A stretch of 40,552 nucleotides of DNA from Spirochaetota bacterium. GTDB lineage: Bacteria; Spirochaetota; Spirochaetia; Treponematales; Rectinemataceae. Where the stretch lies: the NCBI GenBank assembly GCA_029778945.1, contig JAKPBN010000202.1, positions 1 through 40,552 on the forward strand. Direction: 5' to 3'. Position 1 is the stretch's first letter; every line of letters starts with the position of its first letter. The notes beneath the pieces were generated by a model. It saw only the letters and a program-made list of their open reading frames with translations, was not told the DNA's origin and did not search any database. The position numbers and the translations under genes were made by a program. Below, one piece after another: positions 1-6,993 of the stretch.

Positions 1-174
1 AGCCTGACCTGCTTTACGGCGGTCTTTATCGCCTCCTATGCCTTGAGCGGCCATGGGCTAGCCTCCTTTGTGGTGGCCTTCTTTGCGACCATCACCGAGG
101 CCCTACCCCTCAAGGATTTCGACAACCTGGTCTTGCCCTTCGTCTCAGGATTCCTGGCGCTTATTCTTCTCTAG
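1..174 (+). CDS. C-terminal fragment of a dolichol/polyprenol kinase-like (SEC59/COG0170) membrane protein
   Basis: An open frame enters from the left edge and ends at TAG 172-174, giving 57 visible residues. They contain EALPLKDFDNLVLPF between two hydrophobic stretches. The E-A-x-P-x-K-x-x-D-N-L-x-x-P pattern near the C-terminus is typical of the integral-membrane CTP-dependent dolichol/phytol/diacylglycerol kinase and CDP-diglyceride synthase-like family. These enzymes phosphorylate or activate lipid alcohols at the cytoplasmic membrane. The start and most of the catalytic part lie outside the window, so the substrate cannot be assigned. A strong hairpin terminator follows 22 bp after the stop, so this is the last gene of its transcript. 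Confidence 0.7.
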   Translation, partial: SLTCFTAVFIASYALSGHGLASFVVAFFATITEALPLKDFDNLVLPFVSGFLALILL

Positions 175-196
175 CCTTAGCCGTTCCTGAATTGAA

Positions 197-230
197 AGCC
201 CTTTCGGCATGCCGAAGGGGCTTTTTGTTT
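197..230 (+). terminator. Rho-independent terminator
   Basis: A 12-bp stem (197-208 with 211-222, one G-T wobble) around the palindrome centre CATG is followed by TTTTTGTTT. It lies directly after the lipid-kinase-like gene and serves rightward transcription. Confidence 0.85.
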
Positions 231-258
231 GAAGAGATAAGAGGGGAAAGAGGGAAAG

Positions 259-284
259 CGCGCAAAGGCGCTAAGGCGCAGAGG
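259..284 (+). repeat. Octamer-type intergenic repeat, copy 1
   Basis: Three tandem octamers (CGCAAAGG, CGCTAAGG, CGCAGAGG) lie between two convergent genes, just before the stop of the leftward membrane protein gene. They fit the unit CRCWRAGR seen in three other convergent gaps of this window (16.4, 27.9 and 35.2 kb). Confidence 0.65.
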
Positions 285-290
285 GGCCGG

Positions 291-1118
291 CTACTGCCAC
301 AGGTAATACGCGTGGAGGCGGGAGATAAACAGCCAGGAACCCAAAACCAGAAGAAGGGTCCCCAGGGCAAGGGTCGGCGGATACCAGCTAGCCAGGAGCA
401 AGAGCTGCCCGACCAAGGCTGAGCAAGCCCCCAGGGACACGATCCTATAGGATTTTTCCCCGCTGGAGAACGAGGCGTAGAAAAGATTGGCCACTACGCC
501 CAGCCCTGCCAGCACCGCCAGGCCCAAAGAAAGGCTAGCGTATCCCGAACGAAGCATGAGACTGGCCTCGTAGCTCCCCGTGTCAAAGGGGATGGCCTGG
601 GCCAGGGAAAAGCCGGCGACAAAGATAACCCCCAGGGCCGAGCCAAGCTTCTCGTTCCGGAAACTCGCGGCGTGGAGTCCGGCCGCAAAAAAGCAGAGAA
701 GGCCCAGGATGCGGGCCCCATAGACCACGCGGGCCGCCAGGATGATCCAAGGCTCAGGATAGGCCCCGGAGGCAAAGCGAAAGACCAGGAGGCGGCCGGA
801 TTCGCAAGCCAGGGACAGGACCCAGAAGGAAAAGAAAAAGATCTCCGGCGAGACAGTCTTGCGAAAGGACAGGAGGATGTAGCCTAGGCAGAGGGCCGAG
901 AAGAGGCAGAGGACGAGGACGGCCGCCGCCGAGGAGGCCGGGGAGCTGACCCGCAGGCCAAGGATGGATGCCACCTTGAAGGCACCCGCGGCCTTTAGAA
1001 AGCCCGGACCACCCTTGGCGGCGAGGATAGGCAGGCTGAGGAGGACGGCCCCGGCAAAGAGGGCCACGGCCAGCACAAAGAGGAGCCAGTAGATCCGTCG
1101 TCTTGATGCGATAGTCAC
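291..1118 (-). CDS. Multi-pass membrane protein of unknown function
   Basis: The 275-residue product is almost entirely hydrophobic, with about eight membrane segments (roughly residues 10-33, 62-84, 91-112, 125-147, 157-175, 191-215, 226-245 and 249-266) and short, weakly charged loops. I recognise no family and see no catalytic motif. The start is GTG at 1118. No Shine-Dalgarno precedes it, but a TATGCT -10-like hexamer ends 6 nt upstream, so the mRNA may be leaderless. It is divergent from the DUF2259 gene and convergent with the upstream lipid-kinase-like gene. A sensor or transporter role would be a guess. Confidence 0.7.
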   Translation of the reverse strand: MTIASRRRIYWLLFVLAVALFAGAVLLSLPILAAKGGPGFLKAAGAFKVASILGLRVSSPASSAAAVLVLCLFSALCLGYILLSFRKTVSPEIFFFSFWVLSLACESGRLLVFRFASGAYPEPWIILAARVVYGARILGLLCFFAAGLHAASFRNEKLGSALGVIFVAGFSLAQAIPFDTGSYEASLMLRSGYASLSLGLAVLAGLGVVANLFYASFSSGEKSYRIVSLGACSALVGQLLLLASWYPPTLALGTLLLVLGSWLFISRLHAYYLWQ

Positions 1119-1124
1119 GGACTT

Positions 1125-1153
1125 AGCATATCCGGGCCTGCGGGCTTTGAGAA
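1125..1153 (-). promoter_or_regulatory. Possible promoter for the 291-1118 gene (leaderless type)
   Basis: On the minus strand, TATGCT (1130-1125) is preceded after 17 bp by a weak TTCTCA (1153-1148). The hexamer ends 6 nt before the GTG start. The -35 match is poor, so this is tentative. Confidence 0.35.
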
Positions 1154-1230
1154 GCTCATCCCGGGCGCAGGGGAAAGGTTTGCGTCAAGGATGGGCGGGG
1201 CCTGGCCGATATTCACCCTAGGAGTCCTAC

Positions 1231-1926
1231 ATGATTAAGCGAAGCCTTCTTGCGGTCTTGGCCGCCCTCCTCATCCTCGTCCCTGCCGCGGCAGGGGACA
1301 TAGCGACCTTCGTGAATCTGGGTTTCTCCGGCGATTCCGCCTACTTTATGTTTGGCCAATACGGTCTGGACTCCGCGACAGGCAAGCCCTATGCCGAGAC
1401 CTACCTCGTCAACACCAAGAAGAACGACTTTGTGCCCAAGGGCGTGAGCCGAAAGCTCTACGATGCCCGGATCGAGGCTGGCCAGGACCTCTCGGGGGCC
1501 CTCTTCTCACTCTACCGGGAGGCCCTCCCCCTGGCGACAAGCTGCAAGATAGATCCCCTGGCCTCGGGCCGCCTTCTCTATGTCCTCCTTGATGGAGAGG
1601 AGCCTCCGGCCACCCTCTCCTTCCGGGATTTCCGGACCGAGGCGGCCTATGATGTGGCCCTCCAGAAAAGCGTCGCCGAGGCCAAGGACGGGGGCGTGAC
1701 CTCCTCTTTTGGCCTGACGGTGGCCCTCACGGCCAAGGATGGCTCGACCAAGCGGGTCACCGGCGGCAACGCGGACATAAAGCGCGCCGGGGTCAAGGAC
1801 TATGTGGTCCGCCGGATCATCATTGCCCCGGATGAGAAGACCCTCGTGCTCATCATCGAAAAAAGGCTTGCCCAGAAGGGCGATCAGGCCGTACGCTACA
1901 TGGTGGAGACGATCAAGCTTCCCTAG
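1231..1926 (+). CDS. Secreted DUF2259 family protein
   Basis: The 231-residue protein has a clear signal peptide (residues 1-22, Lys-Arg then a hydrophobic core ending PAAAG). The mature start reads GDIATFVNLGFSGDSAYFMF, followed by QYGLDS. This GD-x-A-x-FVNLGFS...FMFGQYG pattern is what I know from the DUF2259 'predicted secreted protein' family, common in Treponema and relatives. The function is unknown. The start is supported by AGGAG 7 nt upstream of ATG 1231. The gene stands alone: it is divergent from the membrane protein to its left and is followed by a strong terminator. The family call comes from motif recall, not a search. Confidence 0.75.
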   Translation: MIKRSLLAVLAALLILVPAAAGDIATFVNLGFSGDSAYFMFGQYGLDSATGKPYAETYLVNTKKNDFVPKGVSRKLYDARIEAGQDLSGALFSLYREALPLATSCKIDPLASGRLLYVLLDGEEPPATLSFRDFRTEAAYDVALQKSVAEAKDGGVTSSFGLTVALTAKDGSTKRVTGGNADIKRAGVKDYVVRRIIIAPDEKTLVLIIEKRLAQKGDQAVRYMVETIKLP

Positions 1927-1967
1927 AAAGTAGCCGGGACGGATGCTCCCCGTCCCTCTACTATATT

Positions 1968-1999
1968 GGACCTCCCATCCGGGGGGTCCTTGTTTTTTT
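1968..1999 (+). terminator. Rho-independent terminator after the DUF2259 gene
   Basis: A 9-bp stem (968-976 with 981-989 of the 1-kb block; one T-G wobble), 4-nt loop, then TTG and T7. The tract is on the plus strand only. A second small hairpin, GGGACGG/CCGTCCC, sits just upstream at 1936-1956. Confidence 0.85.
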
Positions 2000-2002
2000 G
2001 TC

Positions 2003-3028
2003 CTAGTCCGTGTCCCGCAGGGCCGAGAATTCGGCCCAGACCGGATAGTGGTCCGAGAGGGCCCGCTCGGTGCCCGCCGAGTCGGCCCCGCCCTCGCAGG
2101 CCGAGAGGTCCCAGAGGCTGCCGGGCCTGACCACTCCCCAGGCCCCGGTCCAGTCCTCCCTGAGGCTGGCGCTGGCCTCCATGCGGTCATAGGCCAGGCT
2201 GGCCGCCGCCACCGTGGTGTCGGCCTCGTTGGGGATAAGGGTCACATAACGCGCCTCGGGGAAGCCGGCCAGGGACTGGCCCGGACCCTCCGCATAGTAG
2301 GAGCCATCGGCGTTGAAGTCCCCGAGGCAGAGGACGTCGGCCTCCCCAAGGGAGGACGCCAGCTCGTCCATGGCCCGGGCCAGGGCCGGAACCTCGGCCT
2401 TGGCCAGTCCTGGCCTGGTATGGATGGTGAGGGCAAGGAAGTCGAGGGGCCGGTCCTTGACCTGGAAATAGGCCAGCAGTGGCCGGTAGGTAAAGGCTTC
2501 CCTGCCCTCATACAGCCCGGCCTTGGCCGCCGTCAGCTTATCCTGACGGTAGATAAAGGCATATTGGTCGCCTCGAACAAAGGCGTAGACCCCGGGACCG
2601 GCGTCCTCGTTGATCCGGGCGACAAAGGCCTCGAGGACAGCCTCGCAGGCCTCATCCCCCGCGGTCGAGGCGTTGGAGCCTACCTCTTGGACGGCTAGGA
2701 GGTCATAGGTCTGGGCGATCCGGGCAAGGATAGCCAGGGTGGCCGTGCGGGCCACCTTGGTCGACCCAAAGATGGCCAGGTTATAGCTGCCTACCCGGAT
2801 CGAGGCTAGCCCCGCGGCGCTGGCCGCAGGGGCGCCGGCCGCCGCCGCCGAGGCCGGGTCCGAGGCCGCGGCCGAGGAGGCTGAGGCGGCTCCTGGGGAA
2901 GCAGGAGCGGTCGGGATAGCCTGGGGGTCCCGGGCCTGCCAGGCGGGCAGGAAGAGAAAGGCCCCGGCGAGGCCGAGGGCCAGGACTAGGAGAACAGAAA
3001 CCAGGATGATGGCGTGGCGGCGCTGCAT
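2003..3028 (-). CDS. Membrane-anchored DNase I-fold endonuclease/exonuclease/phosphatase protein
   Basis: The 341-residue protein has an N-terminal hydrophobic anchor (7-27), an Ala/Ser/Pro-rich linker (36-75), then an endonuclease/exonuclease/phosphatase domain from IRVGSYNLAIFG to the C-terminus. The DNase I-type active-site set is visible: Glu115 (VQEVG), His203 (TIHTRP), Asp237 and Asn239 (GDFNADG), Asp281 (YDRM) and Asp326-His327 (SDHYPVW). It should therefore be a competent divalent-metal phosphodiesterase or nuclease acting outside the cytoplasmic membrane. It is the last gene of a leftward group; its ATG at 3028 lies 4 bp after the stop of the CAP-domain gene. The natural substrate (extracellular DNA, nucleotide or lipid phosphate) cannot be told apart here. 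Confidence 0.85.
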   Translation of the reverse strand: MQRRHAIILVSVLLVLALGLAGAFLFLPAWQARDPQAIPTAPASPGAASASSAAASDPASAAAAGAPAASAAGLASIRVGSYNLAIFGSTKVARTATLAILARIAQTYDLLAVQEVGSNASTAGDEACEAVLEAFVARINEDAGPGVYAFVRGDQYAFIYRQDKLTAAKAGLYEGREAFTYRPLLAYFQVKDRPLDFLALTIHTRPGLAKAEVPALARAMDELASSLGEADVLCLGDFNADGSYYAEGPGQSLAGFPEARYVTLIPNEADTTVAAASLAYDRMEASASLREDWTGAWGVVRPGSLWDLSACEGGADSAGTERALSDHYPVWAEFSALRDTD

Positions 3029-3032
3029 GGGC

Positions 3033-4160
3033 CTATTCTAGACCGGAAAAGTCCCAGGCGTAGACTAGGGCGCCTCGGTTTTTTGCCTCCGCCCCGGGAG
3101 CCAGGAAGAGGCCGATCTTCCTGAAATCCGGGCTAAAGACAGCCCGATAGCCCGGCCTGCCGGGAAGGCCATCCCCCACCAGGAGAAAGACCACAAGGCG
3201 CCGGGCCTCGGCTCCGCCTATCAGGGCGCTAGCCCCGGCCGTGCCCTTCCAGCTGCCCCGGGCCTCCAGGGTGGGGAAGAGGGCCTCGGCCCCGGCGCCG
3301 GCCTCAAACCAGGCCTTGGCCACCCCTGAAAGCCCCTGGCTCGCCTGGAGGGGCGGCAAGGGCTTCTGGCCTTCCAGGAGGGCTATGACCTCCTCGGCGG
3401 CGGCCAGGCCCTCCTTCAGGGGCAGGGCCTCCTCATTGGGGTACTCCAGCCGGGATGCCCTGATATGGACTTCATAGTCCCGCACATGGTCGATGTAGGC
3501 TCGGGGCGAGGCCCGGGCCAGGTTTAGCTCCCGCAGCAGCGCCTCCTCGGCAGGGCTCAGGAAGGATGTCGGATCTGAGGCCCCGGGAGGCCAGGCTTTC
3601 TGGAGGGCCCCAAGGAGGGCCTGGCCCTCGGTGCCCGCCCAATCGAAGTCCCCCTGGCGCAGGGCAAAGACCCTCCCCCCGGGTGCCACGAGGAGGGAGG
3701 CAGGCAGGGCGTCGATGCCGAGGCTGGAGACAAGGCCCCCGGAGGCGATCACGGGAAAGCCCAGGCCTAAGCCCCCCGCAGCCTTGGCAAGCTGGGCCGG
3801 CGAGGAGGGGGTCAGGGCCACAAGGCCCAGTTGGCCCTTCCAGGACCTGCGGGCTTCCTCCAGGGAGGCTAGGCCGGTCCTGGCAAGGCCGGGGTAGCGG
3901 GCATCAAAGATCCAGACCAGGCAGGCCTTGGCCTGGGGCAGCTCGGCCAGGGCATAGTCCCCCCCCTGGTCCAGGCCCTCGAGGCCGGCGCCAAGGCTCG
4001 GGCCCCGGGCAGTCCTGAAGCCCAGGCTGCCCAGGAAGAGGGGGTCGAGGGCCTCGGCTTCCCCAGCCTGGCCCTGGGCCTGGAGGCCCGGGGCGGAGAG
4101 GCCGAGGAGGCCCAGGCCCAGGAGAAGGGCCGGAAGCCAGGGACCCGGGCTCGCCCCCAT
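3033..4160 (-). CDS. Secreted thioredoxin-like/CAP (SCP) domain fusion protein
   Basis: I start at ATG 4160 (MGASPGPW), 8 bp after the upstream stop; a longer open frame to 4763 only shadows the upstream gene. The 375-residue product has a signal peptide (about 1-28). A thioredoxin-fold-like region follows (about 75-185, with the cis-Pro-like stretch LPASLLVAPGGRVF) that lacks any CxxC. The C-terminal CAP/SCP-like domain (about 203-370) opens with EEALLRELNLARASPRAYI and closes with VGDGLPGRPGYRAVFSPDF. In bacterial CAP proteins that last motif usually reads DG-x-x-x-RGHR; here the usual His is Tyr. Both modules are thus recognisable but lack their classic reactive residues, suggesting a binding or structural role. 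It sits between a membrane protein and a DNase I-fold protein in one apparent operon. Confidence 0.75.
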   Translation of the reverse strand: MGASPGPWLPALLLGLGLLGLSAPGLQAQGQAGEAEALDPLFLGSLGFRTARGPSLGAGLEGLDQGGDYALAELPQAKACLVWIFDARYPGLARTGLASLEEARRSWKGQLGLVALTPSSPAQLAKAAGGLGLGFPVIASGGLVSSLGIDALPASLLVAPGGRVFALRQGDFDWAGTEGQALLGALQKAWPPGASDPTSFLSPAEEALLRELNLARASPRAYIDHVRDYEVHIRASRLEYPNEEALPLKEGLAAAEEVIALLEGQKPLPPLQASQGLSGVAKAWFEAGAGAEALFPTLEARGSWKGTAGASALIGGAEARRLVVFLLVGDGLPGRPGYRAVFSPDFRKIGLFLAPGAEAKNRGALVYAWDFSGLE

Positions 4161-4168
4161 CCTGCGGC

Positions 4169-4819
4169 CTAGTAGCGCCAGCCCAGGAGGGCAGCCACCA
4201 GGTCGAGGACCAGGGCCAGGCACCAAGGACCCAGGGCCACGAGGAAGGCCGACCTCGTCGTCCTCCGCGTGACCGCGAGGATGGCCCAGGCAAAGAACCA
4301 GAAATACCCAATTAGGAAGACCGGGATGACTCCCAGGACGGTCCGGGACCAGAAGGGCCAGTCCCAGACAAGGAGGCCGGCCGCGTTGAGGACGCACTCC
4401 ACGGCCACGCAGACCACCGAGTAGAGGATGGCCCAGAACCAGGCCTCGGGGAGGCCGAGGACCCGGGCGCCGGGCCTGCGGGAGAGGCTGTGCCAGAAGA
4501 CAAAGCCCAGGAGGGCGAACATGAACATGATCTCGATGTTCCAGCCCACCGTGGTCCGCAGGGCCGTGGGTCCCGGGGCCGTCCAGAGGGCCGAGCGGCC
4601 CGAGAGGACAAGGAACCAGCCGTTCCAGGACTCGTTGAGGAAGTCGGCCCCAAAGACGGCCAGGGCGGCGATGATGCCTCCCCATTCCCCGGAGTCCCTC
4701 GAGGCCTTGAGCTCCCTGGTCCAGATGTAGAATACGATGGCCAGGAGGGGGATGATGTACCACTGCAGGCTGGCCAGGTCCCTGAGCCCCTGGAGGGCGC
4801 GAAGACTAGCTTCGGTCAC
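4169..4819 (-). CDS. Multi-pass membrane protein of unknown function
   Basis: 216 residues with about six membrane segments and an aromatic-rich first half (LQWYIIPLLAIVFYIWTREL, then FLNESWNGWFLVLSG). I do not recognise the family. The start is GTG 4819, supported by GGAGG 7 nt upstream. The stop lies 8 bp before the ATG of the CAP-domain gene, so these two and the DNase I-fold gene probably form one leftward operon. Conserved-looking polar residues inside membrane segments (Asn, Glu and Trp around NESWNGW) suggest more than a passive anchor, but no reaction can be proposed. Confidence 0.7.
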   Translation of the reverse strand: MTEASLRALQGLRDLASLQWYIIPLLAIVFYIWTRELKASRDSGEWGGIIAALAVFGADFLNESWNGWFLVLSGRSALWTAPGPTALRTTVGWNIEIMFMFALLGFVFWHSLSRRPGARVLGLPEAWFWAILYSVVCVAVECVLNAAGLLVWDWPFWSRTVLGVIPVFLIGYFWFFAWAILAVTRRTTRSAFLVALGPWCLALVLDLVAALLGWRY

Positions 4820-4931
4820 GGCATTGCCTCCGGATGTGAATAATCGCGTGGAGTCCTCACCGTGGCCCGGCGATTGCCCCGCAGGCCCAGTGTGGGCCGG
4901 GATTCCCCTGGGGTCAATCGCCCCTGGCCGC

Positions 4932-5315
4932 CTAGAGCCTGGCCCCCATCCCGATCACGATGCCGATGGCATAGGGGATGAGCCAGAAGCCCCAGACAAA
5001 GGTGGACAGGCGATGGAAGCCCCTGAGGGCCTTGGGGTCCTTCCGGAGGAGGACAATCGTCCCCCAGAGGGCATGAAAGAGCATGAGGACAATGGCGAGG
5101 GCCCCGGTGACGCCGTGGAGGTTGAGCTGGAATACCCCCCCGGACAGGCTGCCCATGAGGGTTGTGCCGGTGGTGTCGCAGGCAAAGCCCAGCCAGAAGA
5201 GGGCGAGGTGCCAGGGTTTGAGGACTCCGGCCCGCTTTTCCGACCAGACTCCCGTCGTGTAGAGGGCAAGGGCGGCGGTGATAAAGGCGATCGCGTAGAT
5301 GAGCATTGGTTTCAC
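4932..5315 (-). CDS. hsmA: HsmA family (TIGR03987) membrane protein
   Basis: 127 residues with four membrane helices. The sequence fits the HsmA/TIGR03987 family closely: YTTGVWSEKRAGVLKPWHL near the N-terminus, FDTTGTTLMG-type text (here ACDTTGTTLMGSL), LNLHGVTG, LFHALWGTIVLL and a terminal FWLIPYAIG. Family members are small inner-membrane proteins of poorly known function. The ATG at 5315 overlaps the stop of the MarR gene by 4 bp (ATGA), so the two are translationally coupled. The likely reading is a MarR repressor controlling its own operon and this protein, perhaps in response to a membrane-active compound. That last part is inference. Confidence 0.85.
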   Translation of the reverse strand: MKPMLIYAIAFITAALALYTTGVWSEKRAGVLKPWHLALFWLGFACDTTGTTLMGSLSGGVFQLNLHGVTGALAIVLMLFHALWGTIVLLRKDPKALRGFHRLSTFVWGFWLIPYAIGIVIGMGARL

Positions 5316-5818
5316 TCCTTTGACTGTGCGCCGGCCACTGGGGCCTTGCCGCGCAGGGCGGTGGCGATGGCGTCAAGGCCGCCCTCGATCCTCGAGAGCT
5401 CCTCGTCGCCGATGGCCGTGAAGGCCCGGGAAAAGCAGATGTCGATGGCCGACCGGGCCGCCAGGGCCCGGGCCGAGCCAGCTTCCGTGAAGGCCACGTG
5501 GACAAGCCTCTTGTCCTCGGCATCCCTCCGCCGGGCGACAATCCCCGAGGCCTCGAGGCGGTCGATGATGCCCGCCACCGTCGAGGGGCTGGCGTTCATC
5601 TCGCGCCCGAGCTCGGACATGGTCAGCTCGCCCTGGTGGGAGAGGATGCGGATGGCCGTGATCTGGGGGAGGGTAAAGCCGCTTGCGGCCAGCTCCTCGG
5701 TGATCGTCGCGTTGACTAGGGCGTTGATCTCCCGGACCAGGAGGGCGATCCTGAAGCCCGAGCGGTCGCGCGTACCCGCCGGGCTGGCAGAATTACTTCC
5801 TACACGAATGTTTCGCAT
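5312..5818 (-). CDS. MarR family transcriptional regulator
   Basis: A winged-helix MarR protein. The recognisable core runs from RIALLVREINALVNATI through LPQITAIRILSHQGELTMSE, LGREMNASPSTVAGIIDRLE (recognition helix) and the wing RRRDAEDKRLVHVAFTEAG. I place the start at ATG 5818 (MRNIRVG, 168 residues). The longer frame begins at TTG 5854, but that TTG is the first half of a near-perfect -35 box (TTGACG), so translation from there is unlikely. The -10 ends 7 nt before the chosen ATG and no Shine-Dalgarno is present, suggesting leaderless translation. The gene is coupled to hsmA by a 4-bp overlap. An imperfect palindrome covers the -10, consistent with autorepression. Confidence 0.85.
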   Translation of the reverse strand: MRNIRVGSNSASPAGTRDRSGFRIALLVREINALVNATITEELAASGFTLPQITAIRILSHQGELTMSELGREMNASPSTVAGIIDRLEASGIVARRRDAEDKRLVHVAFTEAGSARALAARSAIDICFSRAFTAIGDEELSRIEGGLDAIATALRGKAPVAGAQSKE

Positions 5819-5823
5819 ACAAA

Positions 5824-5839
5824 GTAATATATAGTTTAC
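5824..5839. promoter_or_regulatory. Candidate MarR operator
   Basis: An imperfect 16-bp palindrome with arms GTAA and TTAC around a TATA centre. It overlaps the -10 of the MarR-hsmA promoter, the usual place for an autorepressing MarR site. Confidence 0.45.
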
Positions 5840-5854
5840 CCGTCTTATCGTCAA
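5826..5854 (-). promoter_or_regulatory. Sigma-70 type promoter of the MarR-hsmA operon
   Basis: On the minus strand, TTGACG (5854-5849), a 17-bp spacer and TATATT (5831-5826). The predicted transcription start falls within 1-2 nt of ATG 5818. Confidence 0.75.
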
Positions 5855-5877
5855 GACCCAGAGCTCGAAATTAAAGA

Positions 5878-5907
5878 CCAGGCCCGGACAGGGAAGTCCG
5901 GGCCTGG
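5878..5907 (-). terminator. Terminator after ppk2
   Basis: A perfect 12-bp stem (CCAGGCCCGGAC with its complement) and 6-nt loop, followed on the minus strand by a weak T-rich tail (TCTTTAATTT). It separates ppk2 from the MarR promoter. Confidence 0.65.
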
Positions 5908-5976
5908 ATTAAAGCCTAGCTAATGGTTTTCATTACAAATACTTACAGGAGCAGGAGGATTCCCCTCCAAGGGATC

Positions 5977-6936
5977 TTACTTCCTCTTTTTCTTCTTGTC
6001 CTTGCCCGCCTTGCCTCCCTTCTCGCCCTTGGCGGCCTTGGGAAGGTCTGGGCCTGGGACGGAACCGCCCTCGGGAGAGTCCTCCCCGGCCTGGGCTTCC
6101 GGCTCGGCCCCCACCTTGGGAGCCTTGGCCTGCTTGGCGAAGGAACCCGGGTAGATCAGGGGCACCCACTTCTGGCTGTCGATAGGTGGCCGGGCGTACT
6201 TGCCCGCCTTCTGCCGGCCGGGCATCTCGATGGGCTCGGGGGTCAGGTCCTCGTAGGGCACGGACTTGAGGAGGTGGACAATCGTGTTGAGCCGGGCGCA
6301 GTACTTGTCGTCGGCGTCGACCACGTGCCAGGGGCTGTCGGGGATGTCGGAGAACTCGAACATCGCGTCCTTGGCACGGGAATAGTCCACCCAGCGGGAG
6401 CGGGCGGTCATGTCCATCGGGGAGAGCTTCCAGCGCTTGGCCGGGTCGGTGAGCCTGTCCCGGAACCGCGCCTCCTGGACATCGTCGCTGACGCTAAACC
6501 AGTACTTGAGAAGGATGATGCCTGAGCGGAGGAGCATGCGCTCGAACTCGGGGACGGAGCGGCCGAACTCCCGGTACTCCTCCTCGGTGCAGAAGCCCAT
6601 CACCCTCTCCACCCCGGCCCGGTTGTACCAGGACCGGTCAAAGAAGACCATCTCCCCGGCGGAGGGAAGTTGGGCGACATAGCGCTGGAAGTACCACTGG
6701 GTCCTCTCCTTCTCCGTGGGCACGGAGAGGGCCGCGATCCGGGCGTAGCGGGGGTTGAGGCCCCCGGTGATGGCCTTGATGACCCCGCCCTTTCCGGCGG
6801 CGTCCCGGCCCTCGAAGAGGGCCACGACCTTGAGGCCCTTGGCCTTGACCCATTCCTGGAGCTTGACCAGCTCGACGGTCAGGCGGTCGAGCTCGTCCAG
6901 GTAATCCTGCTTCCTCATGGCCGACTTGTCACCCAT
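5977..6936 (-). CDS. ppk2: Polyphosphate kinase 2 (PPK2, TIGR03707-like)
   Basis: A 319-residue PPK2 enzyme, which moves phosphate between polyphosphate and (d)NDP/NTP in the cytoplasm. Walker A is EGRDAAGKGG (about 42-51) and Walker B with its lid follows as FFDRSWYNRAGVERVMGF (Asp100). The other family blocks are present: PTEKERTQWYFQRYV, YWFSVSDDVQEARFRDR, WKLSPMDMTARSRW and WHVVDADDK. The domain ends near residue 250 at MPGRQ. The last 60 residues are a Lys/Gly/Glu-rich low-complexity tail that may bind the polyanion. The start at ATG 6936 is chosen because GGAGGAA lies 7 nt upstream; the frame stays open to 6984. The single-domain form fits class I PPK2, often ADP-specific. Confidence 0.93.
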   Translation of the reverse strand: MGDKSAMRKQDYLDELDRLTVELVKLQEWVKAKGLKVVALFEGRDAAGKGGVIKAITGGLNPRYARIAALSVPTEKERTQWYFQRYVAQLPSAGEMVFFDRSWYNRAGVERVMGFCTEEEYREFGRSVPEFERMLLRSGIILLKYWFSVSDDVQEARFRDRLTDPAKRWKLSPMDMTARSRWVDYSRAKDAMFEFSDIPDSPWHVVDADDKYCARLNTIVHLLKSVPYEDLTPEPIEMPGRQKAGKYARPPIDSQKWVPLIYPGSFAKQAKAPKVGAEPEAQAGEDSPEGGSVPGPDLPKAAKGEKGGKAGKDKKKKRK

Positions 6937-6993
6937 CCTGGATTCCTCCATAGAAAGTGTAAGCCGCCGGGGCCAGGAATGCACGGGCCTTTG

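Noticed and set aside
259-284. Octamer arrays as possible CRISPR repeats
   Set aside because: Units are 8 bp, directly abutting, with no spacers and no cas genes; they are simple tandem or inverted repeats.
3033-4763. 576-residue version of the CAP-domain gene
   Set aside because: Residues before MGASPGPW are a frame-shifted shadow of the upstream membrane protein gene (Pro/Gly/Arg-rich); the signal peptide begins at ATG 4160.
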